A stretch of 64,000 nt of DNA from Leucogyrophana mollusca. Lineage: Eukaryota > Basidiomycota > Agaricomycetes > Boletales. The notes below the pieces were generated by a model. It did not search any database. It had not been told where the DNA came from and worked only from the letters and a program-made list of their open reading frames with translations. The stretch covers positions 1 to 64,000 of the forward strand of contig MU266341.1 of the NCBI GenBank assembly GCA_021014945.1, in the 5' to 3' direction. Positions 46,763-59,469 of this stretch are shown one piece after another. Position 1 is the first letter of the stretch. Each line of letters starts with the position of its first letter. A program made the translations under genes and the position numbers.

Positions 46763-48332
46763 CTTGACGCGCGCCCGGACGACATGAGGCCGTGTTGTTC
46801 GTTTTGTCCAATTTCGCCTTGACCCATTTCGGAATAAGAGAGCGTAACCTTGGCGTAATCCGTATATTTACGCTTTTAGGTAATACTTTACCGTCCGATT
46901 GGTACTTCGTTCCCGATCCATTCCGTGAAGGAATTGCCATTTAAGGGATACCGCAAACCGAAATGAACGCAGTGGCTGTGTTGCCGGTGCAGCCGAACTA
47001 GCCTCCCGCAAGGCCCTGGCGCCTTGAAGGCGTGTGGCAACGTTTGCGCTGTCGTTTGTCGGGCCCAAGACTCGCCGAGTGACAGCACCATGTTGTTTGA
47101 AACCGTCTCTTGGGAATGTAGCAACATTTGATATGTTTTATCCTCGGCGTGCTCGCGGCGCCCCGGGAATGAAACAATGCAAGTCGGAGATATATCCGCA
47201 GTTCCCGCCAAAGTCACTTCCGCCCCGAATTGCCGTCCCTTAACACGTTGGTGGTGACATGACTCGCCAACCTCGCTATTATTCACTTTGACGTCGTACA
47301 GACTCGAGTCAACTCTTTGCCTGTAAAATTTCTGATCGCGCCCACCGCCCTTCTTGTCGAGTCACGCTGGACAAATCACCTGGATCATGCGGTCGTTGAT
47401 CTTCAGCTCGTCGAAGATCCGCGCGCCACTTGTTGGAGTCTTCGACGCAACACGTTAATTGCGTTGGATTTGAGCCACAACTCATTAGTCCCATTGCTGG
47501 TCCCAGCCACATCAAAGTTGAAGACGCATCTGGATCCTACGTGAAGTGTAGGTAAGTAGAATCAGAAGCCCCAAAGTCCTTCGATAGTATCATCCCTAAA
47601 GCGGTCGTGTCTCCTCCCCAAGGCTCCATTGTTCAGCGCTTCGGTCAGCACCAGGGCACTTGTCTCGTCATTGATAGGGAAAACCTGTCACCCATCTGGA
47701 CCTATTCTGATAGGCTCTGATCTTTAGACCCTGCGCTATTGTCCACTTGTTCAGTCGAGAAGGACTGAGAGTCATATCGATTATCTTACGTCGATTCATA
47801 CAATTTGCACAGCAAAGATATGGATCAGTCATTTTGAGCCCAAAGCTGCCAGCACGAGGTACGAGCGCTATTACTGCGAACTGCTTCTACGGAACCACGC
47901 ACGGTCCCGTCTTGGTTGGTGGTTAATTGTGGGTTTCCTCGACGACAAGCTTCAGTATTCCGCGATTCGCAATCCATAAGTCCCCCTTCACTAGCTTGCC
48001 GAGTAAGCCTCGGACTCTCGGAGCTGCCACGCACTATTGCCACAGGTGACCCGGCGACATTTCCTCCAAATACGAAGCAGAGCTCGTTCTCTTTCTATTC
48101 CGACACCGTCACTTGCTTGCGCCGCTTGTGTTTACCAGCTATATACGAACAGCCTAGTAGACCACGTCACTCGCAACTCTTCCGAATCGGAAAGTATGTT
48201 TTTTCCTGCGATATATTCGCCCAGTCGTATTCATCGCTAAGAAAGTTCTCCGTACTAGGTCGACAAAGTTAACTGCCAAGCCCTTCAGACGTCATGTCAC
48301 AACCAAAGGTCCATGGAGGCTTTAGCTCCACC

Positions 48333-49009
48333 GTATGTCAGGGATTTGCGTCCTAGTGCGTCCTCCGTTTGTCCGAGTCGGCTTCCGCAATGGATCGACC
48401 GGTTCCCAAGAGGCCGATCGCAGGATTTGATCGATTCGGAGGATCGCCAACCCTCCGGTAGAGTTGTCTCCGCCTCGATCGGTTTCGTGTAGAAAAGGTA
48501 TACTGAGTGTCATCCTTTCAGTCTTATGCTGTGGCCTCATCGTGTTTGTCCTCCAATGCCACGCTGGGATGACCCGCCACCGTACACAGTTACATACGAG
48601 TGCAACAAGACATCACAACACGAGCGGATACATGGTGCAGCAGGTTGCAGTAGCAACATGCGGATATGCAGAGTCGTGCTGTATGCCAGGGACCTGCGTC
48701 CTCCGTTTATTGGCTTCCGCACTGAATCGACCGGTTCCCCAAAGGTCGATCGTAGGATTTGATCGATCCGGAGGATCGCCAACCCTCCGGTAGAGTTGTC
48801 TCCGCCTCGATCGGTCGGATGTGGAAGAGGTATACTGAGTGTCAGCCTTTCTGTCTTATGCTGTTGGAGCCTCATCACGGTTGTCCTTCAATGCCACGCT
48901 GAATAACCCGCCATCGTACATAGTTGCATACGAGTGCAACAAGATATTACAACACGAGCGGATAGATGGTGCAGCAGATTACAGTAGCAACATGCAGATA
49001 TGCAGAGTC
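48333..49009. repeat. Diverged tandem duplication, unit about 330-340 bp
   Basis: Copy 1 (about 48333-48675) and copy 2 (about 48681-49009) share long matching blocks, for example GGAGGATCGCCAACCCTCCG, GAGTTGTCTCCGCCTCGATC and GTGCAACAAGA(C/T)AT(C/T)ACAACACGAGCGG, with scattered substitutions and small indels. Both begin GTATG(T/C)CAGGGA and end ATATGCAGAGTC. Minus-strand ORFs in the two copies look alike only because the DNA does. No transposase, target-site duplication or LTR end is evident. Confidence 0.85.
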
Positions 49010-49093
49010 CTGACGATACAACACTAGCAATGAGATACAAGAAAATACCCATGAACCCCTCCAAAATATCAAGCAACCGCGATAGCATACGAA

Positions 49094-49816
49094 TTATAAA
49101 GACTCGATGAACTTGGTACCCCCTTCAAACGTTCGGACCGAAGTTGCAGACTGAGTAGACATGTGGCGATGGTCAGGCGCGCGCATTTCAACATTATCCA
49201 TACTGGATCTGGGCTCGGGACTCGATGGGGACTGAGGTGATGGGGATAGTGTGCGTGAAACGCTAGGAACCGTGGGCGAGTTTTTAGAGTAAGGGTCGCT
49301 GTAATGTGCTGGGATATACATATCCAGGCTGCCACCCATGTCTGATGATGGGGAATGCACTATGCGTGCAGCGTCATGTTCGTCGCCTTCGGTGCTGGCA
49401 ATGCGGCCCATTCGTCCTCCACGTTCGAGGTTTCCTGAGTCAGAAGGGTCCCATTCATCGTCTGAGCCAGCCTGAATCCAACCACGCCCACCTCGTCGCC
49501 TCTCGCTACTACTCTTTGCTCCCCATAGATTTCGGAGCTTCTCTTTCCAGGACTGTGCCACCGACGCCGAAGGCCCGTCCGAGGCTTCTCGCTGACGACG
49601 ATATCGCTCGCGGCGGATTGCACGATCCTGTTCGCTGGGTTCGTGATTACGCAGGAGATAGAAAACGACGCCGCATGCAATGACGATTATTATGCAGAGT
49701 GCAATTACAAGCCCAATGAAATCTGGAGCTAATTAGCGGAGAGCGCGCTTGTTATTTAAGGCGTGCTTACTGGCTTGAGAGCCATCAATGGTGGGAACAT
49801 CTCGCTTTGACAGCAT
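49094..49816 (-). CDS. Single-pass membrane protein, unrecognised
   Basis: The ATG at 49816 gives MLSKRDVPTIDGSQA, joined by a 40-odd-bp intron to TPDFIGLVIALCIIIVIACG and VVFYLLRNHEPSEQDRAI. That is a short N-terminus, one strong transmembrane helix, then a basic stop-transfer region (RRERYRRQREASDG). The cytosolic tail is Ser/Pro-rich with WKEKLRNLWGAKSSSERRRG and ends EGGTKFIESL plus TAA (49094-49096). There is no cleavable signal, so an N-out/C-in anchor topology is predicted by the positive-inside rule. The layout recalls fungal Rcr-type or wall-stress adaptor proteins, but I do not claim a family. Confidence 0.7.
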
Positions 49817-50096
49817 TTCGTCAGCGGCGGGTTGGGTGATGGGAGTGAAGAAAGATTAAGGAAAGGGTGCCCAGCAGCCCCTCGAGTTATTTTATCTAGA
49901 TTTCCCTTTGTATGGGGAGAGGGGGACTGTCGAGGTGTCTCACTGCTAAAAATGCACGTCGACTGCCTCGCCCCTCACAGCCTACATTACGCGTAATCGG
50001 CTAGCCTGTCGGTATTCGGGTTCGGATGCATTTCTCCCCACCCTATACTCCAGCTCATCCTAATAGATACACTCAGGGCTTATAGCTACAGCTGCC

Positions 50097-51058
50097 ATGC
50101 TCAGTGGGCTTGTGCCATCGCCGACCATAGACTTGGGAAGAGCTAAAAGTACCTCCGCCAAGGCAATTCCTCCATCCGATTCCTCTAATTCGATCATCGA
50201 GGGCACAATCAACCCCGTCATCCGCGCAGCAATATCGCTCGAGTATGCCTCCTTGCGGCATCACCAGCACTGTCCAACTGGGATGTATGTGATTCCCTCC
50301 GCGGTTACCATACTGGTCTGGGAGGCTGCTTTCTTTGTGCACCAAGGTCAGTCCGACCGTTAGGACGCTTCACATGTGTGGTATTGACGCGCCGGGTATT
50401 GCTAGGATACTACGCGGACTCCATACTCAAGTTTGAGTTGACATTCCCGAGCGACTATCCGGAACGCCCACCAACGGTGCGATTCTTGACCGATATCTTC
50501 CATCCTCTCATCGCCGCGCAAACTGGTGCCTTCAGCTTGACCCCTCGTTTCCGTCCCTGGAGGTTAGTATGCAAGCTAGTTTTGTGTGTGATGACGTTTG
50601 ACTGGGCACGTCCCAGGCCCAAGGAACATCATGTGTTTGACGTACTTCACTGGATCAAGGCATCTTTCAAGAAATCTGTGCTCGACCAACTCAAAGACTT
50701 CGACTGCCTGAACAAGGAAGCTTTCAAGTGAGTGACATCATTTTCTGTTTGATGGCCCCGAAGGCTAAACCCGGTTTTCTAAAGATTGTAGGTCGCACTG
50801 TTTGGTGCTCCTCCGTGTATTGTTTTCACGTTGCCTCGCGCGTATAGATACCGGGACAACACCCCGTCTTTCGCAGCTTTAGCCACACAGTCTTCCAAGC
50901 TCTCCCAGTCGCCGAGCGCCTTGTACGATTCGTCTGGATCAAGAAAGGGCCAATCTGCATTACGATTCAGCGTACTCAAACCTGAACATGCCACGGCGAC
51001 GCGCGAAAAACTAGGTCTTCAAGCTTGGTCAGAGTCAAGTTCGGATGGAACCAAGTGA
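50097..51058 (+). CDS. E2-like protein lacking the catalytic cysteine (AKTIP/Fts type)
   Basis: A UBC-fold variant. The ATG at 50097 starts MLSGLVPSPTIDLGRAKSTS, and the fold begins at AISLEYASLRHHQHCPTGMY. It continues through VTILVWEAAFFVHQGYYADS, ILKFELTFPSDYPERPPTVR and FLTDIFHPLIAAQTGAFSL. An active E2 has HPN and a Cys in that last segment; here the HP is kept and the Cys is absent. Then EHHVFDVLHWIKASFKKSVL and CLNKEAF. A 120-bp intron (50729-50848) restores the frame into KYRDNTPSFAALATQSSKL and the tail LKPEHATATREKLGLQAW. This order matches AKTIP/Fts, which with Hook proteins links vesicles to dynein. The stop is TGA (51056-51058). Confidence 0.8.
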
Positions 51059-51170
51059 TGCTTCTTCCTGGTCCTCTATTAGAAACGGATTATACTCTAC
51101 ACTATCCATGATTCTACGGCTGGTATATGGTTCTAATATTACGGAGATAGTTCAAAGATAGTCGGTGCTC

Positions 51171-54100
51171 TCAGTTGATATCCAGCATGTCTTTATCTGG
51201 GTCATCGCTGCTGCTGTCGTTCATCAGGTGCGAACGCAAGGGCGTGAGAGGCTGTATCGTCTCGAAGGGGGTGTCTGTTCCTGTATCTTCGTCCTGGGGC
51301 GGCGATCCCCTGTCAGGGCTGGGCGGTATTCAACCGTGGAGTAAACGCACCTCCATCATCCTTCCAAAGTGCTTGGAGAGCTTCTCGATCACCAGCGAGT
51401 ATGGAAGATGCTGCGTCAGTTTTCTGTGAAGGCGCATTAGTATCACGGAACTAGTGCGCATCGCCGACTCCCGCACCTTCGGGGTTGCACGTTCAAGGAG
51501 TGGCGAGCGTCTAGGGTGGAGTCTAGCACGTTGGATGAATGGGCTCCCTCACTCAACGAGAGTTTGATCGAGTATTCCTTGTCAGAGTTTCCTCGTCCGA
51601 AATTGCGCTCATACAGCTCGAACGTGAGCTGGGACTGAATGGATCGGGAGCGTAAGAAGCCGCCACTCCCTGAGAAAAAAAAACCATCACGTACGCAGTA
51701 GTCCAGTTCCGGTATCCGTCTGTTAGCGATAGGAAGGCCAGAGTGCAAGACGAGGTTGACTAGTGTATGTATGTGGCTCTCCTTTGTGAAGTACAGCGTC
51801 AAGGAACTAGCACCGTTGTTTCGAGCGGCCTCGAGATCTTCCACTACTTTACGCAGGAGGGGTAAGGAAGTGAGAACGCCGATCTCCTCTCTTAAGTGAA
51901 AAATGGGTTAGCAACGGGGGGAGGTTAGGGAGCGGGGAGTGCGCACTTTTCGTCTGGTTCAATACCATATTCCTGAGGGGCAACTAGGTCGAAAAGGGCT
52001 TTGGCTCGACCATATAGTTCGTGCAACTTCCGGTCCTGTGGGGCATTTGGATCTTTGCCCTGGCCTGCGTTTTCATCAAAGATGGAGAATAAGAAAGTGC
52101 GATGGTGGAGAGCGCAGTACTTGATGGTATCGTAGAGTTCCGAAACCTGATATGAATCGTGAATATCGCCAATCCCTGCTGACGATCTGCACGACCTACA
52201 CGAGAAGGGTCGAACTTCTTTTGTTCGACGTCGCAAAAGTCCTCAAACAGCTTCTCCCATCGTTCTCGGAACAACCAGGGTTCATCACCACAGCACCTAA
52301 TAAAATTTAGACATACTGCAGGGAACACAGCTGCCCAGTGACTCACCATCGCTCTTGTATCTTGTCGACATCCATTGTCTCAAAGTTCTTCCGCATGATC
52401 GCCCGGAAGGAGCTTAGCAACTCTATGACTTCCTGTATGTCCGTGAGTTCGGGTACGCGACTATTGGGGAACATATGTTGACCTTGACAACTTCCACCGG
52501 CTCCTTCTTCATGCTTTTTGGCCATGTCAGCTCGGGTCTCTTCTCTGGCTCTCCAGGCCTTAATAGGATCTTAAGCCTCTTCTTCACGTCGTCCATCAAA
52601 TCTTTCGCGGCGTTCGAATCATCCAGCAAATCCTTGCGAATGATAAGAGCAAGAGGCAATGGCTGGCTACCGTTACCGTTTCGCGACAAACCGTTGTAAG
52701 GGCTAGAGCCTCCGTCATTTGAAGACCGCGAGGATATGGAGCTAGGTGTGGACGGGGGGAGTGAATAGCTTGAGTGCTGCGGATCCGTAAGAGCGGCGGC
52801 AAATATTTCAGCGGAGGCGATGACACGCCGTTCTGAAGACGTGTAGATCTACGAAATACAAATCAATAACACTGACAGGAGCGGACATGCAGCGCGGCTA
52901 CCTTTACGTTCTGGAGCGCCTCCTTGTCTATTCGAATAAGGGGCCGGTAAGTCATGCACTTAGCCGTAGCGCGACGGAACTTACTCATGATAGTGAGATC
53001 CTTCTTCATATTCTCCCCAAGGTCTCGCGATTGGTACCTCGCGGAGTGCGTGAACTACACACCATGAGACAGGTCATGTGGGTCGACGATGCACGTTGAC
53101 TTACTTCGCCGCCCCATTTGAAGACTAGGGTCAACTTCGCCAACTTTCTTGATTGGCCGGCCTGTCTCTTCGAGTACACAGGCTTTAATTGCGCTTTTGT
53201 CCCCGGCAGGTCGATTTTACTAAACAGCGCAGTGTTCAATTGCGTAAGCTTTGTCAAATCGTCACCGCTAGCTCCCAGAGCCTTTGCCTCTTCGACCGCA
53301 ACAGCGACGAGGTTGAGCTGCTCCTTTTCGCGCAGTATGATCTCCTCCTTTTCGCCATTAAGCAGACGGACGAAAGGCTGAGTCCAGACATCACCAATAG
53401 GAAAGTTGAATTTGAGCTTCTGTTTAGGCGTGCGATCAGCGTGTCGGAAGACGGTCACGTTTGCCTTTAGAAGCCACGTCGAAGATTCTTGGGCCGTGAG
53501 ATCTGCAGCCGGAAGAGGTCGACCGGGAGAAGATGATACATGAACACACAACGATGCAAGGATTTCGGCTGCCTTATCTGCACACAACAAAGAGAGTTAA
53601 CGGGGACCTTGTCGCAATCGATAGCGACGATGCCTACCATAGTACGACTCGTTCCCTTTTACAAAACTCCATCCGTTCACGTCGATGATTTGGCTTTTCT
53701 TCCCACTGTCACATCTCAGCATGTCAAAACCGCACACATTCTGGCCAAAGGCCTGGCAGATCTTCGCAGCGTACACTTTCTCGGTCTCGCTGAGATGTGT
53801 GATAAACCTGCTTCCTTATATGAGCATGCGCGGGGATATCAGCAGAACGTAACAAGCCTGATTTCCTTCCCCTCCGTATTGCGGCGTACGACGCCGTCAA
53901 CCACAGGCGACTTGCGCGTTTCCGCATGGAAGTACTCTTTACCGACCGTGTAAACCTTGATGTCTTCTGAGTTATCGACATCGATGAACTGTTCGTAAAT
54001 GTAGGAACCATCAGTCCTGGGCTGGTTCAGTGTCGAGTCGAGGTCACTCGATTTGTTGCCAACCTGTCAGATGAACAAGGGTTGTGAGCCGGTGGGCTTA

Positions 54101-54929
54101 GGGGTCAGCGCATAAAGATACATACTTTCCGGAACAGGCGACGACCCCCTCCACCCCGGAAGTATATGTACACGTTATGGTCCTCGCCACTAACAGGTTT
54201 TTCCACGAAGGGTTTTTCCAGGACCTGTCCATCTATGATGATGGCGTCGCCGTCTTCACGCAAAGATACTTCGGGGGTAACTTGAAAGCCTCCGAGTTCT
54301 ATACCAAGCTTTTCTTTTATAGCCTGTTTAAGCTCATGATCGACTTGGGGGCCGCCATCCCGAGAAACTTCCAGTCGTTTCGGAGTTGGTACTTGAAGAT
54401 GATCCAAGATGGCTCCGACAAGGCGACGATCCCACAGAAGAGCTTGAGGGGGAAGGTCATTGATACAGAAGGGGCTGCGGAGCTTGACGTAAGATATGGC
54501 TTTATCGAGGGGAAAGTCGGTTGAGAAAAACGAGATGAGGACATCACAACGAGGCCAATTTTCGACATCTGGACGGCAACCGTGAGGAAAGAGACGGCAG
54601 GGACGTAGCGAGTGGAAAAACGGTGGCTGCAGCGTACCTTCATCTAGAATAACTTTGTCACCGAAAACCTTAACTTCGATGGCCCCGCGGGCTCTTTCGA
54701 CGAGTCGCGTGAGTATCTCTCTCATCGCTTTAGACCTTGCCTTGATATCCATGGCACAAATCCCGAGGATAACGGGTGGTTTCGAGGATTCATGGGCGGT
54801 AGCCAAATCTGAGTGGGATCCGATTGACGAACGAGAGGAGGATCTTGTGAGAATGGAGCTAGACCGGGGAGATGATCTTTCTAGGGAGTTCATGAAAGCA
54901 GAGATGCGCGATTGCCTGTCTCTGTGCAT
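51171..54929 (-). CDS. VIP1: Inositol hexakisphosphate/diphosphoinositol pentakisphosphate kinase (Vip1/Asp1)
   Basis: This bifunctional enzyme makes and breaks the 1-position pyrophosphate of InsP7/InsP8. I use ATG 54929 ([20 protein letters not shown]). The N-terminal kinase reads [100 protein letters not shown] and CGFDMLRC with [12 protein letters not shown], an ATP-grasp fold. The histidine-acid-phosphatase-like half starts [17 protein letters not shown] and includes [40 protein letters not shown] lies later. The last exon is reached by a 57-bp intron that joins GRMME to [16 protein letters not shown], ending DMLDIN plus TGA (51171-51173). Many introns; start slightly uncertain. Confidence 0.92.
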
Positions 54930-55397
54930 GTTAACAGATCGTCCAAGTCTACGAATGCGGTAGTCAATGTGGTAGGTAAGAAAGAGCAACTAAGGACTAT
55001 AGATGGCATAAAATACAGACCTTTGGCCTGCACCTTACCTGCACACGATCACCCGAGCCTGTTGGAGTGTGCAAGGAAATTTACGAGATGAAATCCCAAA
55101 GCGGAAGTCACGATCACGAAGAGAGCTTTGTCAGCATTTATCTGCCGCGCTTAATCAGGTGAGGCATTTGTGCTGAATTATTCGGTGGCACTGCTGCCCC
55201 TGCTGTCACCTTGGTGAGGCATTTTGTGGACGGGAAAGGCGATAATATTAGAAATATGTCGCAACAGCAGTGTATAAAGCCATGGGCAGTTGCTTTCACA
55301 TACCCCTCACCTCCCTTCCACAGCTCTTGTAAATTTTTATTACTCACTGCCCTGAGTGCCTGTCCACATTCCAGCACTGAGTGGCTCATTTTGCAAT
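54930..55397. other. Divergent promoter region, Vip1 and copper ATPase
   Basis: About 470 bp between the two start codons. The middle is mixed in composition, with AATTTTTATTACTC near 55330. No TATA box or copper-response element is convincing enough to call. Confidence 0.45.
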
Positions 55398-58300
55398 ATG
55401 TCTCGAACTACCGTCCTCATCTCCAATCTCCACTGCAGCAGGTGATTGCCCGCGCGTCCTTATGGGTTGTGTTGGTGTACTCACTATTTCTCGTTTTAGT
55501 TGTGTCCGTACCATTGAAGAGGCGCTATCGTCTCTGTCTCCTCCACCGACGTCGGTCAATGTATCGGTCGTTTCCCAGTCAGTCACCGTGGAGCATAGCA
55601 CCGTGATATCCCAAGCCGATCTCCATGCCATCCTCGAGGATGCGGGATTTGATATATCATTGCCGTCGGAGAACTCTACGGAGGATTATCCATCACGACG
55701 GAGGACTATTTCCGGCGTTAGCACGTTCCTCTCGGGAAAACGGAGAAAGCACGTTCAGCAATGTTCATTGTGTCAGGCAGGAGACACAACTTCCCCTCGC
55801 AATGTTGCTTCAACTTCGGAACGGAAGAATGTCGGGTCAACGTGCTCTTTCACAGAAGATCACGGCTCTGCGGCTGACACCTCGGGGGCGTTCATCTCGA
55901 AGAAGAAGGCTTCGATTTCCCCGTCTTCAAGCCATGCATCACTGGACGTCTCCCCTAATGACGGAGCCTGCCGTTTGACTCTTTCGATTGGGGGCATGAC
56001 CTGCTCGGCATGCTCAGGGACTATCACGGAGATGATCTCACAGCTACCTGGCGTCTCAGAAGTCGCGGTCAGCTTACTGAGCAACTCAGCCACAGTAGTG
56101 GTTTCGCGACAGGACTTGACGAGCACTATAATGGAAACCATAGATGACTGCGGATTCGAGGGAGAACTAATTAAGACTGAACCTTTGTTCTCCTCGGGTA
56201 GCGAAGTGACTACTGTTGGTCCTCGAACAATATCCCTCCGCGTTGATGGTATGTTTTGCCAGTGAGTAAAAAATATCAACTCCCTCGTAAATATTAAATT
56301 GGTTAATGATGTCATTATTATAGACACTGTCCATCGAGGATACTGGACTCCCTGGCAAAGCTTGCTCCCCAGGTGTCGGTTGTAAAAGCCTTCACGAATC
56401 ATACGGACCCGGTCATAGAACTTTCTTATGAACCATCACCGCCAGATATGACTATACGATCCATCATTTCGACCATAACTTCCGTCGATCCAAAATTTCA
56501 TGTATCTATATACCGGCCCCCATCTCTCGAACTACGCACCCGTTCAATGCAACTGCGGGAACAGCGCAACCTCCTCCGTCGCCTTCTCTTTACTGTCATC
56601 GTGGCAATACCCACATTCATTATCGGGGTTGTGTATATGAGCTTGGTCAGCAGCGGGAACCAGGTCAAGCAATATTTAATGGAGCCCATGTGGCACGGCG
56701 ACGCTTCGAGAGTACAGTGGGCATTGTTCTTCCTGGCGACCCCCGTGATGTTTTATAGCGCCGGTCTTTTCCATCGGAGGAGCATGAAGGAAATCAAAGC
56801 GCTTTGGCGGAAAGGCAGCACAACCCCTATCGTCAAGCGTTTTACTCGGTTTGGAAGTATGAACCTTCTTGTAGGTGCCCAATTTCAGCAAGTGTTACTG
56901 GTGATGCCTGACCTTTTGGCCGATCTAGGTGTCAACTGGAGTTTCAGTAGCCTATTTCTCCTCCATCGCCTTGCTGGCTCTTGCTGCGTCAGAACCACCT
57001 TCGCCGATGGGAGTAGGGCAGGATACAACATACTTTGATTCTGTTGTCTTTTTGACCATGTTTCTTCTAGCTGGTCGGCTCGTTCTGATTTAAATTTCGA
57101 AAATCGTGCTGACTTTCATCCCGCCAGGTCGCTTCCTCGAGGCCTATAGCAAAGCTCGTACAGCGGACGCGATCACCGCCCTCGGGTCCCTCCGTCCTTC
57201 GGACGCCCTCCTAGTTTCGCCTCGATCCTCTGTCGATACTTCGACAGAGATGCCCTCTCTCTCAGGGGCCAATGCGGATCCGGAGAAAGGCAACCCTGCT
57301 TCCGACAACGGTGCTTTGGCAGTTCAGCCAGGGTTTAAGATTGTCAAGGTTAACGTCGATTTCCTCGAGGTGGGAGACGTAGTACGCGTGCAAAATGGAG
57401 CAACACCACCAGCTGATGGAACTATCCTCTCGGGGGCTGAGACCGCGTTTGATGAGAGCTCGCTGACAGGAGAGTCACGGCTCATCAAGAAACACATTGG
57501 CGACCAGGTCTATCTCGGAACTATCAACAAGTCCGCAGCTGTAGACGTTAGGGTGGACGCCATTGGTGGTGTTACAATGTACGTACGACGTCTTTGGTGA
57601 AGGAGTTGGCTGCTCACCTTTGATGTCATAGGCTCGACCACATCGTAAAGATCGTCCGCGAGGGACAAACTCGCCGTGCTCCTATCGAACGTGTTGCTGA
57701 TCTGATTACTGGTTTCTTTGTGCCGGTAGTCACACTGCTCGCGGTCATAACCTGGGTCGTGTGGCTTGGCTTGGGGTTAGGAGGAGCAATCTCTCAGGAC
57801 TACCTGGATATAAGCATCGGTGGATGGAGTATGTATTATTGTCTTCTGAAAACAAACATCGCTGACCTTACTTTTTGCAGCTGTCTGGTCTCTTGAATTC
57901 GCCATCGCTGTCTTCGTGGTCGCCTGCCCCTGTGGTATAGGGCTTGCCGCACCCACAGCTCTTCTAGTTGGATCTGGGTTGGCAGCCAAGCATGGCATCC
58001 TTGCACGTGGAGGAGGCGAGGCATTCCAGGAGATGGCCCAGCTCGACGTCGTCGTCTTTGACAAAACAGGGACACTTACGGAAGGCGGACAGCCTCAAGT
58101 ATGTGATGCCGAGATCACTGCTTCCACGTCTCGGTGGAAGAGGGAGACCGTTTTGGGAATAGCCGCTGAGTTAGAGTCGGCGTCATCGCATCCTTTGGGG
58201 ACCGCAATAAAACACTACTCGGAAGCACATGGCGCATCTTCTGCCAACGGATCCGAATTCGACGAGGTCGCTGGCAGGGGCGTAAGGGCACGATTTGAAG

Positions 58301-59386
58301 ATCTTCAATGCGTCGCCATTATTGGCAACGAAGCCTGGTTATCGGAGCATGGAGTGAGCATTGGAGCCGATGTTGCCTCGTACCTGGAGAGATGGAAGAC
58401 GGAGGCAAAAAGCGTCATCTTATTGGCCATAGCCGAGAGCGCCGAGAATAGCCCATTCACGATTGCGGCGATCTTTGCAGTTTCTGATCCCTTAAGACCG
58501 GAAGCAAAAGCTGTCGTACGTTGCTTGCGTGACAATGGGATTGAATCATGGATGATCTCGGGAGACAACGAGGTTACTGCCAGGGCTGTCGCTCAGATGG
58601 TAGGCATTCCCGCCGGAAATGTCATTGCTGGCGTTCTGCCCCACCAGAAAGTAAGCCATGACATTATTTACCCTTTCAAATGTACTAATTAGCGTACAGG
58701 CGGAAAAGATCCTGTGGCTCCAGCAAAATGGTGCCAAACGGCCCCCGTCAAGATGGCAGAGGCTTTTCGGGAAGCAGCGGTTGAATGAGCGGTGCATAGT
58801 TGCAATGGTAGGGGATGGTATCAATGATGCACCTGTAAGTCTTGTCTCTTGTTCGATTTTCGATGCTGAAGTCTTTATAGGCTCTAGCAGCTGGAGATAT
58901 CGGCATCGCTATTGGTTCTGGGAGTGGGTACTACTCTGAGGCTGTTTTCTTTTCAGGGCATTAACATTTCCTTTCGCAGGCGATGTTGCGTTATCAAGTG
59001 CTTCCTTTATCCTGCTGTCTTCAAACCTCCAAAGCTTGCTCACCTTGAGCGACCTTTCACAAAAAGTGTTCACTCGCGTTAAACTTAATTTTGTACGTCT
59101 TTCCGTGCCCTCCAGAGCTCACTCGTTTAATGACCCTTTTTAACCAATATTAAGCTTTGGGCAGTTGTGTACAACCTTATCGCATTGCCTGTCGCTGCAG
59201 GCGTTATATACCCCGCTGGCCATGCCCGTCTTGCTCCCGTATGGGCTTCATTGGCAATGGCTTTATCGTGAGTAATTTATGCATCCAAATACATGGTTGT
59301 GTTGACCGCGTGCCCCTAGATCTGTATCGGTAGTGTGCAGTTCGCTCCTTCTCAAACTGTATCGAGAGCCCAAGGCGCAGAAATAA
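55398..59386 (+). CDS. Copper-transporting P1B-ATPase, CrpA/Pca1-like
   Basis: Pumps Cu(I) (possibly Cd) out of the cytosol. The ATG at 55398 starts [20 protein letters not shown], a first metal-binding fold with CxxC formed across an intron. Two more follow: [17 protein letters not shown] and [17 protein letters not shown]. Membrane helices include [19 protein letters not shown]. The A-domain has [15 protein letters not shown]6 is [20 protein letters not shown] with the CPC metal site. The P-domain has [24 protein letters not shown] (HP motif), [13 protein letters not shown] and [21 protein letters not shown]-terminal helices have [20 protein letters not shown] and [28 protein letters not shown] rather than CPC-ALGLATPTA resembles fungal CrpA/Pca1 detoxification pumps more than Golgi Ccc2 (inference). 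The stop is TAA (59384-59386). Confidence 0.9.
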
Positions 59387-59469
59387 TCTGCACCCACATT
59401 GTAGTCTACAACACGATAGCATTCAACAGAGCGGATTAATACAAGTATATTAACTCATGACATGGAATA

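Larger units (their letters stand above)
46706..49093. other. Intergenic region with tandem duplication
   Basis: About 2.4 kb. It holds the TATA box at 46756-46762 and, at the right, two diverged tandem copies of a roughly 330-340 bp sequence. Other ORFs (46888-47286 minus, 47916-48272 plus) show no recognisable domain and no splice structure. Confidence 0.55.

Noticed and set aside
48322..48878. Two similar minus-strand ORFs sharing GGDNSTGGLAILRIDQILRS
   Set aside because: Their similarity follows from the tandem DNA duplication; substitutions do not favour codon third positions and no domain is seen.
51345..51430. Early stop after [11 protein letters not shown] in the Vip1 gene
   Set aside because: A GTGCGT donor and a CCCCAG acceptor define a 57-bp intron that leads to a typical acidic C-terminal tail.
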